Shown: piece after piece, positions 30,737 through 38,801 of the stretch | Layout: each line of letters starts with the position of its first letter | How positions within the stretch are numbered: position 1 is the stretch's first letter | From: a virus | Length of the DNA stretch: 64,000 nucleotides | Virus record (IMG/VR): IMGVR_UViG_3300024243_000011 | Span: 1-64,000 of that record | Direction: 5' to 3' (one strand) | Translations under genes and position numbers: made by a program | The notes under the pieces: generated by a model | Told to the model about the DNA's origin: nothing | Seen by the model: the letters and a program-made list of their open reading frames with translations, nothing else | The model's database searches: none

Positions 30737-30792
30737 TTTTTGCAGAGCTTTGGATTTTCTAGAAAATAATATTAAATAATTTTCAAAAGTGG

Positions 30793-30821
30793 TTAACAAA
30801 CAGGAGTGATTATGGTATAAG
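30793..30821 (+). promoter_or_regulatory. TTAACA-type sigma70 promoter
   Basis: TTAACA 30793-30798, 17-bp spacer, TATAAG 30816-30821, then GGGTTTTGTTGACAAG. It drives the gene at 30864. Confidence 0.85.
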
Positions 30822-30863
30822 GGTTTTGTTGACAAGTTATAACTTTTAAAGGGGAGGCAAAAA

Positions 30864-31946
30864 ATGTCAAAGAAAATTCTTGTTAAAGAGACAAAAAAGA
30901 TTCTTGCTGACATGGTAACAAAAGATATTAATAAATACATTCGAATTGCTTATAAAGCGAGAGACATTTTAAATGATAAGGTTCGTGATTGTTGTGAGAG
31001 ATCTATTAATCATACTAACACAATTGATATTGATTGGAATCGTTTTATTTCTAATATGTATTCCGGAATGCATATCAGTAATAAAAACACATCAAAAGAC
31101 ATAAGTTGGCTTCGTAAACAAAATAACTTTAATGATTCAGTTGATAGTTTTATGTGTAATGATAAGTTTAAAGCCAACGTAAATTATTTTGAAACAAGGG
31201 TTAATGCGTCAAAGTTACACAAAGAACACAAACAATTAGATGTTGATGGCAATGATTGTACTGTTTCTATTTTTACTTTTGATATTTACAGTGAAGATTT
31301 AAAGTCTCGTCGATCATTTTCAGACTTACTGTCTGACAGTTGTTATTTGTCTGACAATTATTTTTGTCGCATTGAATTTGTTGTGGTTTATAACAAAGAA
31401 CAAACAGAGATTAAGTATATTTATGTTTGCGATAATAATTATGGCAACATTACTTATCATAATTATGGTGATTTTATTAATAATACTTATATGCCTATTG
31501 ATAATGTTGTTTCTACTGCTGAGGATTGTTTTTATTATAGGTATGATTTAAGCAACAATACTGAGAAAGTTAATAATGAGAATGATATTGCAAATACTTT
31601 TTATGTATCATTTCTTGAGCGCAAGCTTAATAGGTTTAACAATTGTATTTGCGAATATGGAAATGAAGTTAAAAAGTCTAAAGCTTCTGTTGTTGATATG
31701 CAGAAAAAGGAGGCTGACAATTATAATTTGATTAACATCATTAAGGGTGTGATTGGTAAAGAAAAGTTTGATTTAATCAAAAAGGTTTCAACTGTTTGTT
31801 CTGCCAAAGGCTCTAATGTTTCAATTAATGATATTGTTAGTTTGGGTAAGTTGTTCTGTAGCACCAATGAAAATAAGAGTAATAAAAGGGAAGATGGAGT
31901 AATTTACTTTAATGGTATGCCTTGCAACTATCCGCCTTATAAATAA
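30864..31946 (+). CDS. Uncharacterised 360-residue protein
   Basis: It follows GGGGAGG. The N-terminus (ILVKETKKILADMVTKDINK) is helical. The middle has several Cys, Tyr and Asp-rich strands (FCRIEFVVVYNKEQTE, IKYIYVCDNNYG). The C-terminal 90 residues are helical and basic, ending in MPCNYPPYK. No catalytic motif or membrane segment is seen. It is the largest unknown protein of the 28-38 kb region and heads a transcription unit with its own strong promoter. Confidence 0.6.
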   Translation: MSKKILVKETKKILADMVTKDINKYIRIAYKARDILNDKVRDCCERSINHTNTIDIDWNRFISNMYSGMHISNKNTSKDISWLRKQNNFNDSVDSFMCNDKFKANVNYFETRVNASKLHKEHKQLDVDGNDCTVSIFTFDIYSEDLKSRRSFSDLLSDSCYLSDNYFCRIEFVVVYNKEQTEIKYIYVCDNNYGNITYHNYGDFINNTYMPIDNVVSTAEDCFYYRYDLSNNTEKVNNENDIANTFYVSFLERKLNRFNNCICEYGNEVKKSKASVVDMQKKEADNYNLINIIKGVIGKEKFDLIKKVSTVCSAKGSNVSINDIVSLGKLFCSTNENKSNKREDGVIYFNGMPCNYPPYK

Positions 31947-31980
31947 TTGACAAACTAGTTTTTTAAAAAAGGAGGTTATC

Positions 31981-32208
31981 ATGTCTTCTAATTCTTATTC
32001 TAAGGTTTATATTCCTATAAAAATTGGTCGTTCTAGTTATTGCTATGGTTGTGACGTTGATTATTATAACCAGAATGAGATTAATGTGGCAGATCGTATT
32101 TCTATTGTTCTCCAAGTTGAGGGTATTCTTAATGTTAAAAATATTATTAATTGGCATGTACACATGAACAATATTAAAAATGATGTTAATAGAAAGGTTA
32201 AAGGGTAA
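31981..32208 (+). CDS. Uncharacterised 75-residue protein
   Basis: The ATG follows a perfect AAAGGAGG. The sequence (YIPIKIGRSSYCYGCDVDYY, then ISIVLQVEGILNVKNIINWH) has a CYGC pair and two beta-rich parts. It may be a distant relative of the neighbouring small barrels, but lacks the W-V and G-P motifs. It sits between the 360-residue gene and two family members. Confidence 0.5.
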   Translation: MSSNSYSKVYIPIKIGRSSYCYGCDVDYYNQNEINVADRISIVLQVEGILNVKNIINWHVHMNNIKNDVNRKVKG

Positions 32209-32216
32209 AGGTTTCA

Positions 32217-32462
32217 ATGATATGTCCTATTAATCCTGGTGTTTATTTTTTGAGACAAAGCCAAACAAGTGACTTTTTAAACATTAATGATATTCTTCCT
32301 TTGTCAATTAAATATAAGGACTATTCAGGTTTAGTTTTTATTAAAGGTTTTGTTTGTAATGCTAAGAAGGGCCGAGTAGTTTTTAAGGTTAAGGTTTTGG
32401 GTTATGATAGGTCATGTTATCTGAGATGTTTTATTGGTAATTTAATAAAGGTTGAGTGTTAA
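32217..32462 (+). CDS. Divergent VWV-family protein
   Basis: 81 residues. INPGVYFLRQSQ (residues 5-16) and YKDYSGLVFIKGF (about 37-49) take the motif positions; VVFKVKVLGYDR follows. Start near AAAGGTTTCA. It is followed directly by another member. Confidence 0.6.
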   Translation: MICPINPGVYFLRQSQTSDFLNINDILPLSIKYKDYSGLVFIKGFVCNAKKGRVVFKVKVLGYDRSCYLRCFIGNLIKVEC

Positions 32463-32732
32463 ATGAGTTATTCTGATCAGTTTTATATGGGAAGAGGCTT
32501 TTATTGGATTGATGGGCTATCAATATATAATTCAGATATTGGGTATCCAATTAGATATTATGGCTTGGCTTTAATTAATGATTTTTTTCAAAACACAAAA
32601 GGACAAAATTTTGTTAAGTTTCATGTTTTAATGGGTGGCGCAATAAAGAAGAGAGAGTTTTATTATCAGGTTTGGGGTGATGATTTTAAAAAAATAAAGT
32701 TTATTGAAAAAACAGGAGGGCAAGATGAATGA
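32463..32732 (+). CDS. Divergent VWV-family protein
   Basis: 89 residues. MGRGFYWIDGLS (residues 9-20) and IRYYGLALIND (about 32-42) mark the core. YYQVWGDDFKKIKFIEK is the closing strand and tail. It overlaps the next gene by 8 bases and supplies its GGAGGG ribosome site. Confidence 0.6.
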   Translation: MSYSDQFYMGRGFYWIDGLSIYNSDIGYPIRYYGLALINDFFQNTKGQNFVKFHVLMGGAIKKREFYYQVWGDDFKKIKFIEKTGGQDE

Positions 32733-33120
32733 GTTTAGTGAAGGTAGTGATTTGATAACCTTAAAAGAGGCAAAGGTTATTTTAGCTAAAATTTTCTTAG
32801 GAATTATTGTGTTAGTTTTTATTGTTGGTGCTATTGGTGTTGGTTATAAATATGTATTCGCTCCGATTGACAAGAAGATTGAGCGAAAGGTAGCTGTTGA
32901 GTCTCATCAATATCAAGAATCAGCACAAAATGCATTGGTACAACTTGCGGAACAATATAGACGCCTTGAAGTTGACGTGGCAAAAAATATAAATAATCAA
33001 GTTGTGGTTGATGCATTAAATAGTCAGATGTCTGCTATTAAAAGTCAAATGAGACTTAAGGTTAAAAATGTTCCTGGTGATATGGTTCCAATTGGAGTTC
33101 GTTCTATTATTAATAATTAA
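32725..33120 (+). CDS. Membrane-anchored coiled-coil protein
   Basis: 131 residues from ATG 32725. One transmembrane segment at about residues 20-46 (KIFLGIIVLVFIVGAIGVGY) is followed by a periplasmic or cytoplasmic helix with QYQESAQNALVQLAEQYRRL. The size and topology resemble inner-membrane spanins or sieve-like proteins, but no partner is evident. It ends just before the promoter at 33134 and a lipoprotein gene. Confidence 0.6.
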   Translation: MNEFSEGSDLITLKEAKVILAKIFLGIIVLVFIVGAIGVGYKYVFAPIDKKIERKVAVESHQYQESAQNALVQLAEQYRRLEVDVAKNINNQVVVDALNSQMSAIKSQMRLKVKNVPGDMVPIGVRSIINN

Positions 33121-33133
33121 TTTTCAAAACTGG

Positions 33134-33162
33134 TTAACAAATGTGATAGTTTGTGGTATAAG
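33134..33162 (+). promoter_or_regulatory. TTAACA-type sigma70 promoter
   Basis: TTAACA 33134-33139, 17-bp spacer ending TTTGTGG, TATAAG 33157-33162, then GGGTCTTGTTGATAACGGGAG. It drives the lipoprotein gene at 33218. Confidence 0.85.
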
Positions 33163-33217
33163 GGTCTTGTTGATAACGGGAGATAATATTTTTAAACAAA
33201 AAAATGGAGGTTTTGTT

Positions 33218-33802
33218 ATGAGAAGGTTTTTTGTATATTTTATGGTTGTTGTCTTTGTTATGGTTGGCATGGTTGGCTGCAAAGACTTTAATAATAATTC
33301 TAATAATAAAGAAAACGAAGCTGTTGAACAGCAACAGGCTCATTATCTTGCTGCACAACCAATTCCATTTTTTGAATGGAGTTTTGAAAGAGATCTTGTG
33401 GTTAAGTTATATGAGTTAAGGAATAAAAAGGTTGCAACATATTCTGTTTGGAGGTCTTTAAGTGGTGTGATTGAAGATCATTGCCCAAGTATTGGGTTTG
33501 GAATTCCTTATGATACTTCACTTACTAATCCACTTACTGCTACTAATATGGCTGATAATGGTCAGCGACGAGGCCGGGGAGCACTTACTTCAGTTGGCAA
33601 GGCTGAGCCTAATGGAATATATCAGTCTCAGAATACTAATGCTACATGGGTGATGTGTGTTGGTGATGATGGTAATATTGAGCCAGTTTATGTGGAAAGC
33701 AAGGTGACTACATATCCTTATATGGTAACGGTAGACATGGATAAAAACAGAGTTAAACGTATTGGAAAGTCAAGTGTTGTTTTTTCTTTAAATGAAAAAT
33801 AA
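33218..33802 (+). CDS. Phage-encoded lipoprotein
   Basis: 194 residues from ATG 33218 behind TGGAGG. A signal peptide (RRFFVYFMVVVFVMVGMVGC) ends in a lipobox with Cys at about residue 21, so the mature protein should be acylated and anchored. The rest is secreted, with NGQRRGRG and conserved Trp/Tyr. Phage lipoproteins often block superinfection at the envelope; no motif confirms that here. It is alone behind a strong promoter, as expected for an early envelope-acting protein. Confidence 0.75.
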   Translation: MRRFFVYFMVVVFVMVGMVGCKDFNNNSNNKENEAVEQQQAHYLAAQPIPFFEWSFERDLVVKLYELRNKKVATYSVWRSLSGVIEDHCPSIGFGIPYDTSLTNPLTATNMADNGQRRGRGALTSVGKAEPNGIYQSQNTNATWVMCVGDDGNIEPVYVESKVTTYPYMVTVDMDKNRVKRIGKSSVVFSLNEK

Positions 33803-33820
33803 AGTTAATTTCAAAAAGTG

Positions 33821-33849
33821 GTTAACAAACGGACTTGTTTATGGTATAA
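33821..33849 (+). promoter_or_regulatory. TTAACA-type sigma70 promoter
   Basis: TTAACA 33821-33826, 17-bp spacer, TATAAG 33844-33849, then GGGTCTTGTTGACAGG. It drives the gene at 33912. Confidence 0.85.
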
Positions 33850-33911
33850 GGGTCTTGTTGACAGGTTGATTGATTGTTTTAATTGTTTTAATTGATGAAA
33901 TGGAGGTTAGC

Positions 33912-34304
33912 ATGTTTAATTTTGGTGGAAATGATGTTCTTGGTCTTACGGATATGGCTGAGCTTCTTGGTGAGGCTGGCGTAACAATGGATGATGTTGC
34001 TCGTCGTTATGCCGAGAAGCGCCCTGGTTGGGATAATTATGATAGGGCGGTTGTTACTATTAGTGGAATTGCTATGATGCTTGGTCTTGAGGGTAATCTT
34101 GGTTTTGCTCTGGGAGTTCTTGAGACTGCATATGTGGAGCAGGAGAAGCGAAACGTTGTTGACGATGTTATTGCTACTCGTCAGGCCGATCTTCTTGCCC
34201 GTCGTGATGAAATTGATGCAGAGCTTAGTGAGCTTGAGAATGATGAAGTAATTCGGGATCTGAATGCTGATTCTTGTCCTTGTCCTCATTGTGGTGGTTG
34301 TTAA
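33912..34304 (+). CDS. Uncharacterised protein with Cys-rich C-terminus
   Basis: 130 residues from ATG 33912 behind TGGAGG. It is helical, with GLTDMAELLGEAGVTMDDVA and ADLLARRDEIDAELSELE, and ends in CPCPHCGGC, which should bind a metal. Its codons are much richer in G/C than its neighbours (30 of 60 at 34141-34200), a trait shared with the MoxR and VWA genes. Function is unknown. Confidence 0.65.
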   Translation: MFNFGGNDVLGLTDMAELLGEAGVTMDDVARRYAEKRPGWDNYDRAVVTISGIAMMLGLEGNLGFALGVLETAYVEQEKRNVVDDVIATRQADLLARRDEIDAELSELENDEVIRDLNADSCPCPHCGGC

Positions 34305-34326
34305 TTTTAAGAGAGTGTGGTGTAGG
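34298..34326 (+). promoter_or_regulatory. Degenerate member of the repeated promoter set
   Basis: TTGTTA 34298-34303, 17-bp spacer ending GTGTGG, TGTAGG 34321-34326, then GTGTTTTGGTGTTGATAAC. The layout and the following element match the family, but both hexamers are weak. It would drive the deaminase gene. Confidence 0.45.
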
Positions 34327-34359
34327 TGTTTTGGTGTTGATAACAAGGAGGTAGTTAAA

Positions 34360-34770
34360 ATGAACCTTCCCTTGTCGTTGTCTAATAAGGATCGTTCTTA
34401 TATGGAAATGGCGATACAAGAAGCATTTAATGCAGACCGATTTTTTCGGGCTAGACATGGTGCTGTTCTTATTAAGGGAGGTTCGTTAATTTCAAGGGGA
34501 TATAATAAAAACTCTCATTGCTCTTTTGGTGGTCGATTTCGTAATTTGTTTGTAAAGGGTGAGCCAACACTTCATGCAGAGCTTGCTTGTGTACTTGGCA
34601 TTTCTAGGGGTAAAACAAGCGGTGCTACTATTTATGTTGTTAGGCTCGACAAGGACGATCATCTTCGTATGAGCAAGCCTTGTCCTATGTGTATGGCGGC
34701 TCTTAGGTTTGTTGGTGTAAATAAGGTTGTTTTTACGACGAATGATGGTGTGGATATTATTAGGATTTAG
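34360..34770 (+). CDS. dCMP/cytidine deaminase-family protein
   Basis: 136 residues from ATG 34360 behind AAGGAGG. The zinc-site motifs are LHAELACVLG (HAE, about residues 69-78) and PCPMCMAAL (PCxxC, about 107-115). They bind zinc and activate water for deamination of a cytosine base. ARHGAVLIKGG near residue 28 fits the first strand. Deamination of dCMP to dUMP would feed ThyX, although tRNA-type or other nucleotide substrates are also possible. Confidence 0.85.
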   Translation: MNLPLSLSNKDRSYMEMAIQEAFNADRFFRARHGAVLIKGGSLISRGYNKNSHCSFGGRFRNLFVKGEPTLHAELACVLGISRGKTSGATIYVVRLDKDDHLRMSKPCPMCMAALRFVGVNKVVFTTNDGVDIIRI

Positions 34771-34783
34771 GGTTTATAATATA

Positions 34784-35008
34784 ATGGGCAAAAACAAGAA
34801 AAAAAGAAAAAAAGGTAACAAGAAAATGAAAGGCAACAAGAAAGACAATGCTTATATGAATTACAAAAAGATCATGCGTGATCAAATGGTTAACGATGGT
34901 TTTTTTGATGGTCGTTTTAAAGAGAGGAGTGTTCCAAACAAAAAGAAGAAGGCATATGACAAGAAGGGACAGAGAAAGTGGGATTGGAGAAAAGAAGTTG
35001 ATTGTTGA
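34784..35008 (+). CDS. Very basic small protein
   Basis: 74 residues from ATG 34784. The N-terminus is almost pure Lys/Arg/Gly (GKNKKKRKKGNKKMKGNKK). The C-terminal KKKAYDKKGQRKWDWRKE is aromatic and charged. Nucleic acid binding is likely from charge alone. It overlaps the phosphoesterase gene by 11 bases. Confidence 0.55.
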   Translation: MGKNKKKRKKGNKKMKGNKKDNAYMNYKKIMRDQMVNDGFFDGRFKERSVPNKKKKAYDKKGQRKWDWRKEVDC

Positions 35009-35507
35009 TAAGAAAACATACCTCACGTCAGATTTTCATTTTGGCCATGAGAACATTATAAAGTTTTGCAATAGGCCATTTAAAAATCGACATCAAATGG
35101 ACTCAGCTATGATTGACAATTACAATTCAATAGTTGCTGATGATGATATTGTTTTCATTCTTGGTGATTTTTCTATGTCAAATAATAGAGAGGTCATTTC
35201 TTCTTATTGCAATAAACTTAAGGGACAAAAACATTTAATACTTGGCAATCATGATAGGATGAGGCCTTTTGCATATGTTGACTGTGGCTTTGCATCTGTT
35301 CATACATCTTATGTTTTAGAAAAATATAATTTATTTATGGTTCATGATCCTGCTGTTTGTGTTGTTGGTAAACAGATGGGATACAATTGTGTTTGTGGTC
35401 ATATCCATAATTTATTTAAGTTTCATAATGGTGTTCTTAATGTTGGCGTTGATGTTAGTGATTTTAAACCGATATCAATTGACAAGGTAATGGAACATTA
35501 TGTTTGA
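34998..35507 (+). CDS. Calcineurin-like metallophosphoesterase
   Basis: 169 residues, most likely from TTG 34998 with GGAG and AAGAAG upstream. The dimetal motifs are in order: TSDFHFGHEN (D-x-H-x-G-H), FILGDFS (GD), LILGNHDR (GNHD), and VCGHIHN (GHxH near the end). It should cleave phosphoester bonds in nucleotides or nucleic acids. The compact form is common in phages. It overlaps the basic protein upstream and the family member downstream. Confidence 0.88.
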   Translation: MIVDKKTYLTSDFHFGHENIIKFCNRPFKNRHQMDSAMIDNYNSIVADDDIVFILGDFSMSNNREVISSYCNKLKGQKHLILGNHDRMRPFAYVDCGFASVHTSYVLEKYNLFMVHDPAVCVVGKQMGYNCVCGHIHNLFKFHNGVLNVGVDVSDFKPISIDKVMEHYV

Positions 35508-35784
35508 TGTTGGAGATGTAGTTTGGATTGGTGAGGCTAATGTAGTAAAAAGTCATTTAATGAACTTATATATTGCCAACAAAGTTAAAGATAAGTTTGG
35601 TATTGTTGTTGGCTTTAATGGCTCGTTTAATAAAAATAATGCAGATGTTTATGTCAAAGTTAAAATTAATTATAATGCAAAAAGAGATTCTTGGAATTTT
35701 ATAGGAATAGAAGACAATACATCTATTGTGTTTCTTTTTGATCATGATTGTGATTGTTTATCATTGGTAAAGAAAAATGGCTGA
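35500..35784 (+). CDS. VWV-family small barrel protein
   Basis: 94 residues. FDVGDVVWIGEANVV (residues 2-16) and DKFGIVVGFNGS (about 36-47) are the core, followed by VYVKVKINYNAKRD. It overlaps both neighbours by 8 bases. It starts a run of proteins with family-like features extending to 38716. Confidence 0.7.
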   Translation: MFDVGDVVWIGEANVVKSHLMNLYIANKVKDKFGIVVGFNGSFNKNNADVYVKVKINYNAKRDSWNFIGIEDNTSIVFLFDHDCDCLSLVKKNG

Positions 35785-36094
35785 TAAAAATAAAAAACTT
35801 AACATAGTTCCAAACTATAAAATTGGTGATGTTGTGTGGGTTAAGTGTGCCCTTGAAGAATCTAATTATTATGAAATTTATTTATATAATAATAATATTG
35901 ATCAATATAAAAATGATTTTAATGAGAATTCATTTGTTGGTGTTGCAATTATTAATTATGTTGAATTATATTTAGGCGCTGACAAATATGATTTTGAAAG
36001 TCCAGAATTAAACTTTATTACATATGAAGTTTATTTATCTAACGGGGTGTTCCACTCCATATCGGAACATGAGATATTATATAAAATAGGATAA
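35777..36094 (+). CDS. VWV-family small barrel protein
   Basis: 105 residues. NYKIGDVVWVKCALEES (about residues 13-29) and SFVGVAIINYVELY (about 53-66) are clear. FITYEVYLSN and SEHEILYKIG close it. The core is separated by a Tyr/Asn-rich loop. Confidence 0.7.
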   Translation: MADKNKKLNIVPNYKIGDVVWVKCALEESNYYEIYLYNNNIDQYKNDFNENSFVGVAIINYVELYLGADKYDFESPELNFITYEVYLSNGVFHSISEHEILYKIG

Positions 36095-36097
36095 CAA

Positions 36098-36760
36098 ATG
36101 GTTATTAACAATAAAGGTAAGTGTAAAAAGTTAAGTTTATATCAGAGGATAAAGATTATTAATTATAATCAATCTGCGTTCTTTTATATGTTTATACTTA
36201 ATTTTATATTGTTTAATATTTTTGCTTTGTTTTTTTTGGCATTTAATGTTTATTCTTGTGGTTTTATTGTTATTTCATATTCAATATCATCTGTATTATA
36301 TTTATTGTTTGATTTTTTTAAATTTCATTCTATTGATAACATTATAAGAAATTGGAATAATTATTTTTCAATTGAAGATAATAATTTATTTTTTGTATCA
36401 TTTAAGATGGAGCCATTTATGTTTGATGTTGATTATATTGCTAAAAAATATTTTAAAGATAGTGGTCCTTATCATTTTTCTTGTCGATTAAATGCGTATG
36501 ATTATTTAGATAATAATGTTAAAAATAGACAATATAATGGGCTGATTAAGATTGATTTTAAAAACTCTAAATTATATAGTAATAATGACATTGTGTTTTT
36601 TAGTGAAAGTAAGAAAGGTTTTAACGGAATTAATAATAGGTTTATTGATGATATGTTTTTAGAGTTATCTTTTTATGTTTTTACTGATAATAAAATGTTG
36701 TATTTAAATCATTTTGTAGGTAGTTTTGATAAATTTTATATAGTAGAAAATCATGATTAA
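36098..36760 (+). CDS. Membrane protein with VWV-like soluble domain
   Basis: 220 residues. Two transmembrane segments at about residues 27-50 and 52-72 are followed by a soluble part. NNLFFVSFKMEPF (about 94-106) and RQYNGLIKIDFKN (about 144-156) occupy the motif positions of the small barrel family. This gene and the next have the same layout and overlap by 8 bases. Confidence 0.55.
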   Translation: MVINNKGKCKKLSLYQRIKIINYNQSAFFYMFILNFILFNIFALFFLAFNVYSCGFIVISYSISSVLYLLFDFFKFHSIDNIIRNWNNYFSIEDNNLFFVSFKMEPFMFDVDYIAKKYFKDSGPYHFSCRLNAYDYLDNNVKNRQYNGLIKIDFKNSKLYSNNDIVFFSESKKGFNGINNRFIDDMFLELSFYVFTDNKMLYLNHFVGSFDKFYIVENHD

Positions 36761-37409
36761 TTTTTTTAAACAATTTAAGCTTGATTTTAAAAAGTTAAGT
36801 TATATTTATAAAATGTTGTTTTGTTCTATTTATGGAAATGATGCTTATTTTGTTGTATTTGCTTTACCTGCTATTTGTCTTGTGTTGTCTGCTGTTTGTT
36901 TAAGCATAAGCAGTCTCCCTTCCCTTTATTATCTAATGGTTATTTTTTGTTGCATTTTTATGTTTGTGTGTGTTATATTTTCTATTGTTTGTAGAGTACT
37001 TGATGATAAATATATATCTGAAATATTTGATAATTTAGTTTATTTGGAAAGTGGTAAAATTTATTGGGTTGATAACTTTTGTTATAATAAAATAGACTTT
37101 ATTGATAGTAATAAAAATAAATTTATTAATAATTTTTTTGGTATTGTTAAAGTTTGTTATATTGGCGAATGTTCATACTCTTTTGAGAGATGTAGTCATG
37201 ATAATTTTTTCATATTAAAAGATCGATATCGTTTAAATGGTAATAAATATATTAAAGGATTTAATAGGTATTATGAGTTGGTTCTTAGATTAAGTGGGAA
37301 TAATAATGAAGATATAAAGCTTGGTTTTTCTGGATCTTCTTTTCTTGAGCGAACTGATTATAGTTTTGATGGTATAAAAGAAATTAATATGGAGGAGACA
37401 AATGGCTAG
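36753..37409 (+). CDS. Membrane protein with VWV-like soluble domain
   Basis: 218 residues. Two transmembrane segments (about residues 31-52 and 58-80) precede LESGKIYWVDNFCYN (about 98-112) and NFFGIVKVCYIGE (about 127-139), a good match to the G-x-I-Y-W-V / G-I-V pattern. The protein therefore looks like a family barrel tethered to the inner membrane. The paralogue upstream is more diverged. Confidence 0.6.
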   Translation: MINFFKQFKLDFKKLSYIYKMLFCSIYGNDAYFVVFALPAICLVLSAVCLSISSLPSLYYLMVIFCCIFMFVCVIFSIVCRVLDDKYISEIFDNLVYLESGKIYWVDNFCYNKIDFIDSNKNKFINNFFGIVKVCYIGECSYSFERCSHDNFFILKDRYRLNGNKYIKGFNRYYELVLRLSGNNNEDIKLGFSGSSFLERTDYSFDGIKEINMEETNG

Positions 37410-38166
37410 TTATGATTCACATTATTATTTTTGTGCTTGTATGTGCAAAGAGCTAGGTTTATCTGAGAAAGCAATAAAAAATGTTGCTTGGGCAAATCAG
37501 GCAATTGATGAAATGACTCCAAGAAAATTGCAACAGCATATTGGTTCGTCTGCGAAGAAAATGGTTTCGACACAGTGTTATGATTTTGATTGGTGGAAGA
37601 GTTCTGATTATCCTGATCCAAGAACAATAATTTGGAAGAAGTTTCATTTTCCTGATATTATTACATGTCATATAAAAGATATTTGTAAGCTTATTTCTGA
37701 TGATCGAATGAATATCGATCATGATTTATATAATCAGTTATTGTTGGGCAGGTATTTTCATACATATATGGATAGTTTTACTCATCAAGGATTTTTACCT
37801 TATTGTTCTGACAAGAATAAAAATAATTTGAAGGGTAGACCATGGAAAGAATTTTGGAAGAAAGTCCCACCTTCAATTGGTCATGCTGAGTTTGGAAATG
37901 AGCCAGATGAAATAGATATGGTATGGTATAATCAACTTGGTGATGTTGTCGATAATAAGAAAAGGTGGATTCAAATAGTTCAAACTGCAAGAGAACATTT
38001 AATGAAGTTTTTTCCTGATTGTATTGATTTGATTGTTGGCTATTATGATAAGGGTTCTAGGGTCAAGGCGATGAAAGAATATTCTGGAATTGGGGAGTCT
38101 TGGAAATGGAGTGATAAAAAAATAATGGTAATGCAGAATATTGTTAAGAGGGAGTTTTTTGGATAA
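37402..38166 (+). CDS. DUF6765-like protein (phospholipase C/P1-like helical fold)
   Basis: 254 residues behind GGAGG. DSHYYFCACMCKELGLSEKA at the start, AWANQAIDEM, LGRYFHTYMDSFTHQGF (about residues 115-131) and PPSIGHAEFGNEPD (about 155-168) match a family of zinc-binding helical proteins I recall as DUF6765. Repeated His and Asp residues are consistent with several metals. Enzymatic activity is not established for that family. It is unusual to find it in a phage. Confidence 0.6.
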   Translation: MASYDSHYYFCACMCKELGLSEKAIKNVAWANQAIDEMTPRKLQQHIGSSAKKMVSTQCYDFDWWKSSDYPDPRTIIWKKFHFPDIITCHIKDICKLISDDRMNIDHDLYNQLLLGRYFHTYMDSFTHQGFLPYCSDKNKNNLKGRPWKEFWKKVPPSIGHAEFGNEPDEIDMVWYNQLGDVVDNKKRWIQIVQTAREHLMKFFPDCIDLIVGYYDKGSRVKAMKEYSGIGESWKWSDKKIMVMQNIVKREFFG

Positions 38167-38716
38167 ATTTAAGAATGTTATATATGATGATCAAGTTGTG
38201 CTTAAGAGACATATTATAGATAGGTTTATTGAGAATTATAATAATGGTTTAAAGCTTGGTAATGTTGTTTGGACTAAAGTATATGAATTTATGTGTAATG
38301 ACAATCGTTTAAGTTTTGAAGAGTATGACAAGAAATATGTAGAAAATAATTGTTTGTCTGATTGTATAGTTTATGATGGGTTAGCGATTGTCAGTAATCA
38401 GGATTGTGATGGTGAAATTGATGATGACTTAAGATATGAAAATGTATGTGGGTTGAGTCTTGATAGTTTCGATAAATATTTTGTTGATTTAGAGTTTTTG
38501 GATGGTGTTGGAGAAGTTTGCCGTAAAATAAATCGTGATATTTTAACTCAAAGGCTTTTCTTTATGAATGATTATTGTTATTATGATGCAAAGATAGATA
38601 AGTTTTTTTATTATGTTAGCTTTCCTTTTGATATTGCCGTTAAAAGTATTATGGGTAAGTCTGTTTTTAGGTGTAATTATTTTGATGTTCTTGAAGATAA
38701 CATTAAGGCAATTTAA
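38159..38716 (+). CDS. Large VWV-family protein
   Basis: 185 residues, starting at TTG 38159 behind GAGGGAG; a TTG at 38141 is the alternative. LKLGNVVWTKVYEFM (about residues 31-45) and IVYDGLAIVSNQD (about 72-84) are the core motifs. The remaining sequence is Asp/Tyr-rich with FFYYVSFPFDIAVKS near the end. It is the last member of the family in the window. Confidence 0.6.
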   Translation: MDKFKNVIYDDQVVLKRHIIDRFIENYNNGLKLGNVVWTKVYEFMCNDNRLSFEEYDKKYVENNCLSDCIVYDGLAIVSNQDCDGEIDDDLRYENVCGLSLDSFDKYFVDLEFLDGVGEVCRKINRDILTQRLFFMNDYCYYDAKIDKFFYYVSFPFDIAVKSIMGKSVFRCNYFDVLEDNIKAI

Positions 38717-38738
38717 TTAAAAAAAATAGCTATTATGG

Positions 38739-38767
38739 TTAACAGATGTTGTTTAATATGTTATAGT
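38739..38767 (+). promoter_or_regulatory. TTAACA-type sigma70 promoter
   Basis: TTAACA 38739-38744, 17-bp spacer, TATAGT 38762-38767, then GTCTTTGTTGACAATGAAGG. It drives the CCA-adding enzyme gene. Confidence 0.85.
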
Positions 38768-38801
38768 GTCTTTGTTGACAATGAAGGAAGGGGGCTTTTT
38801 A

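Noticed and set aside
33888-34346. 152-codon minus-strand frame
   Set aside because: It is antisense to the G/C-richer gene at 33912, has Thr/Ile/Asn low complexity, and has no ribosome site.
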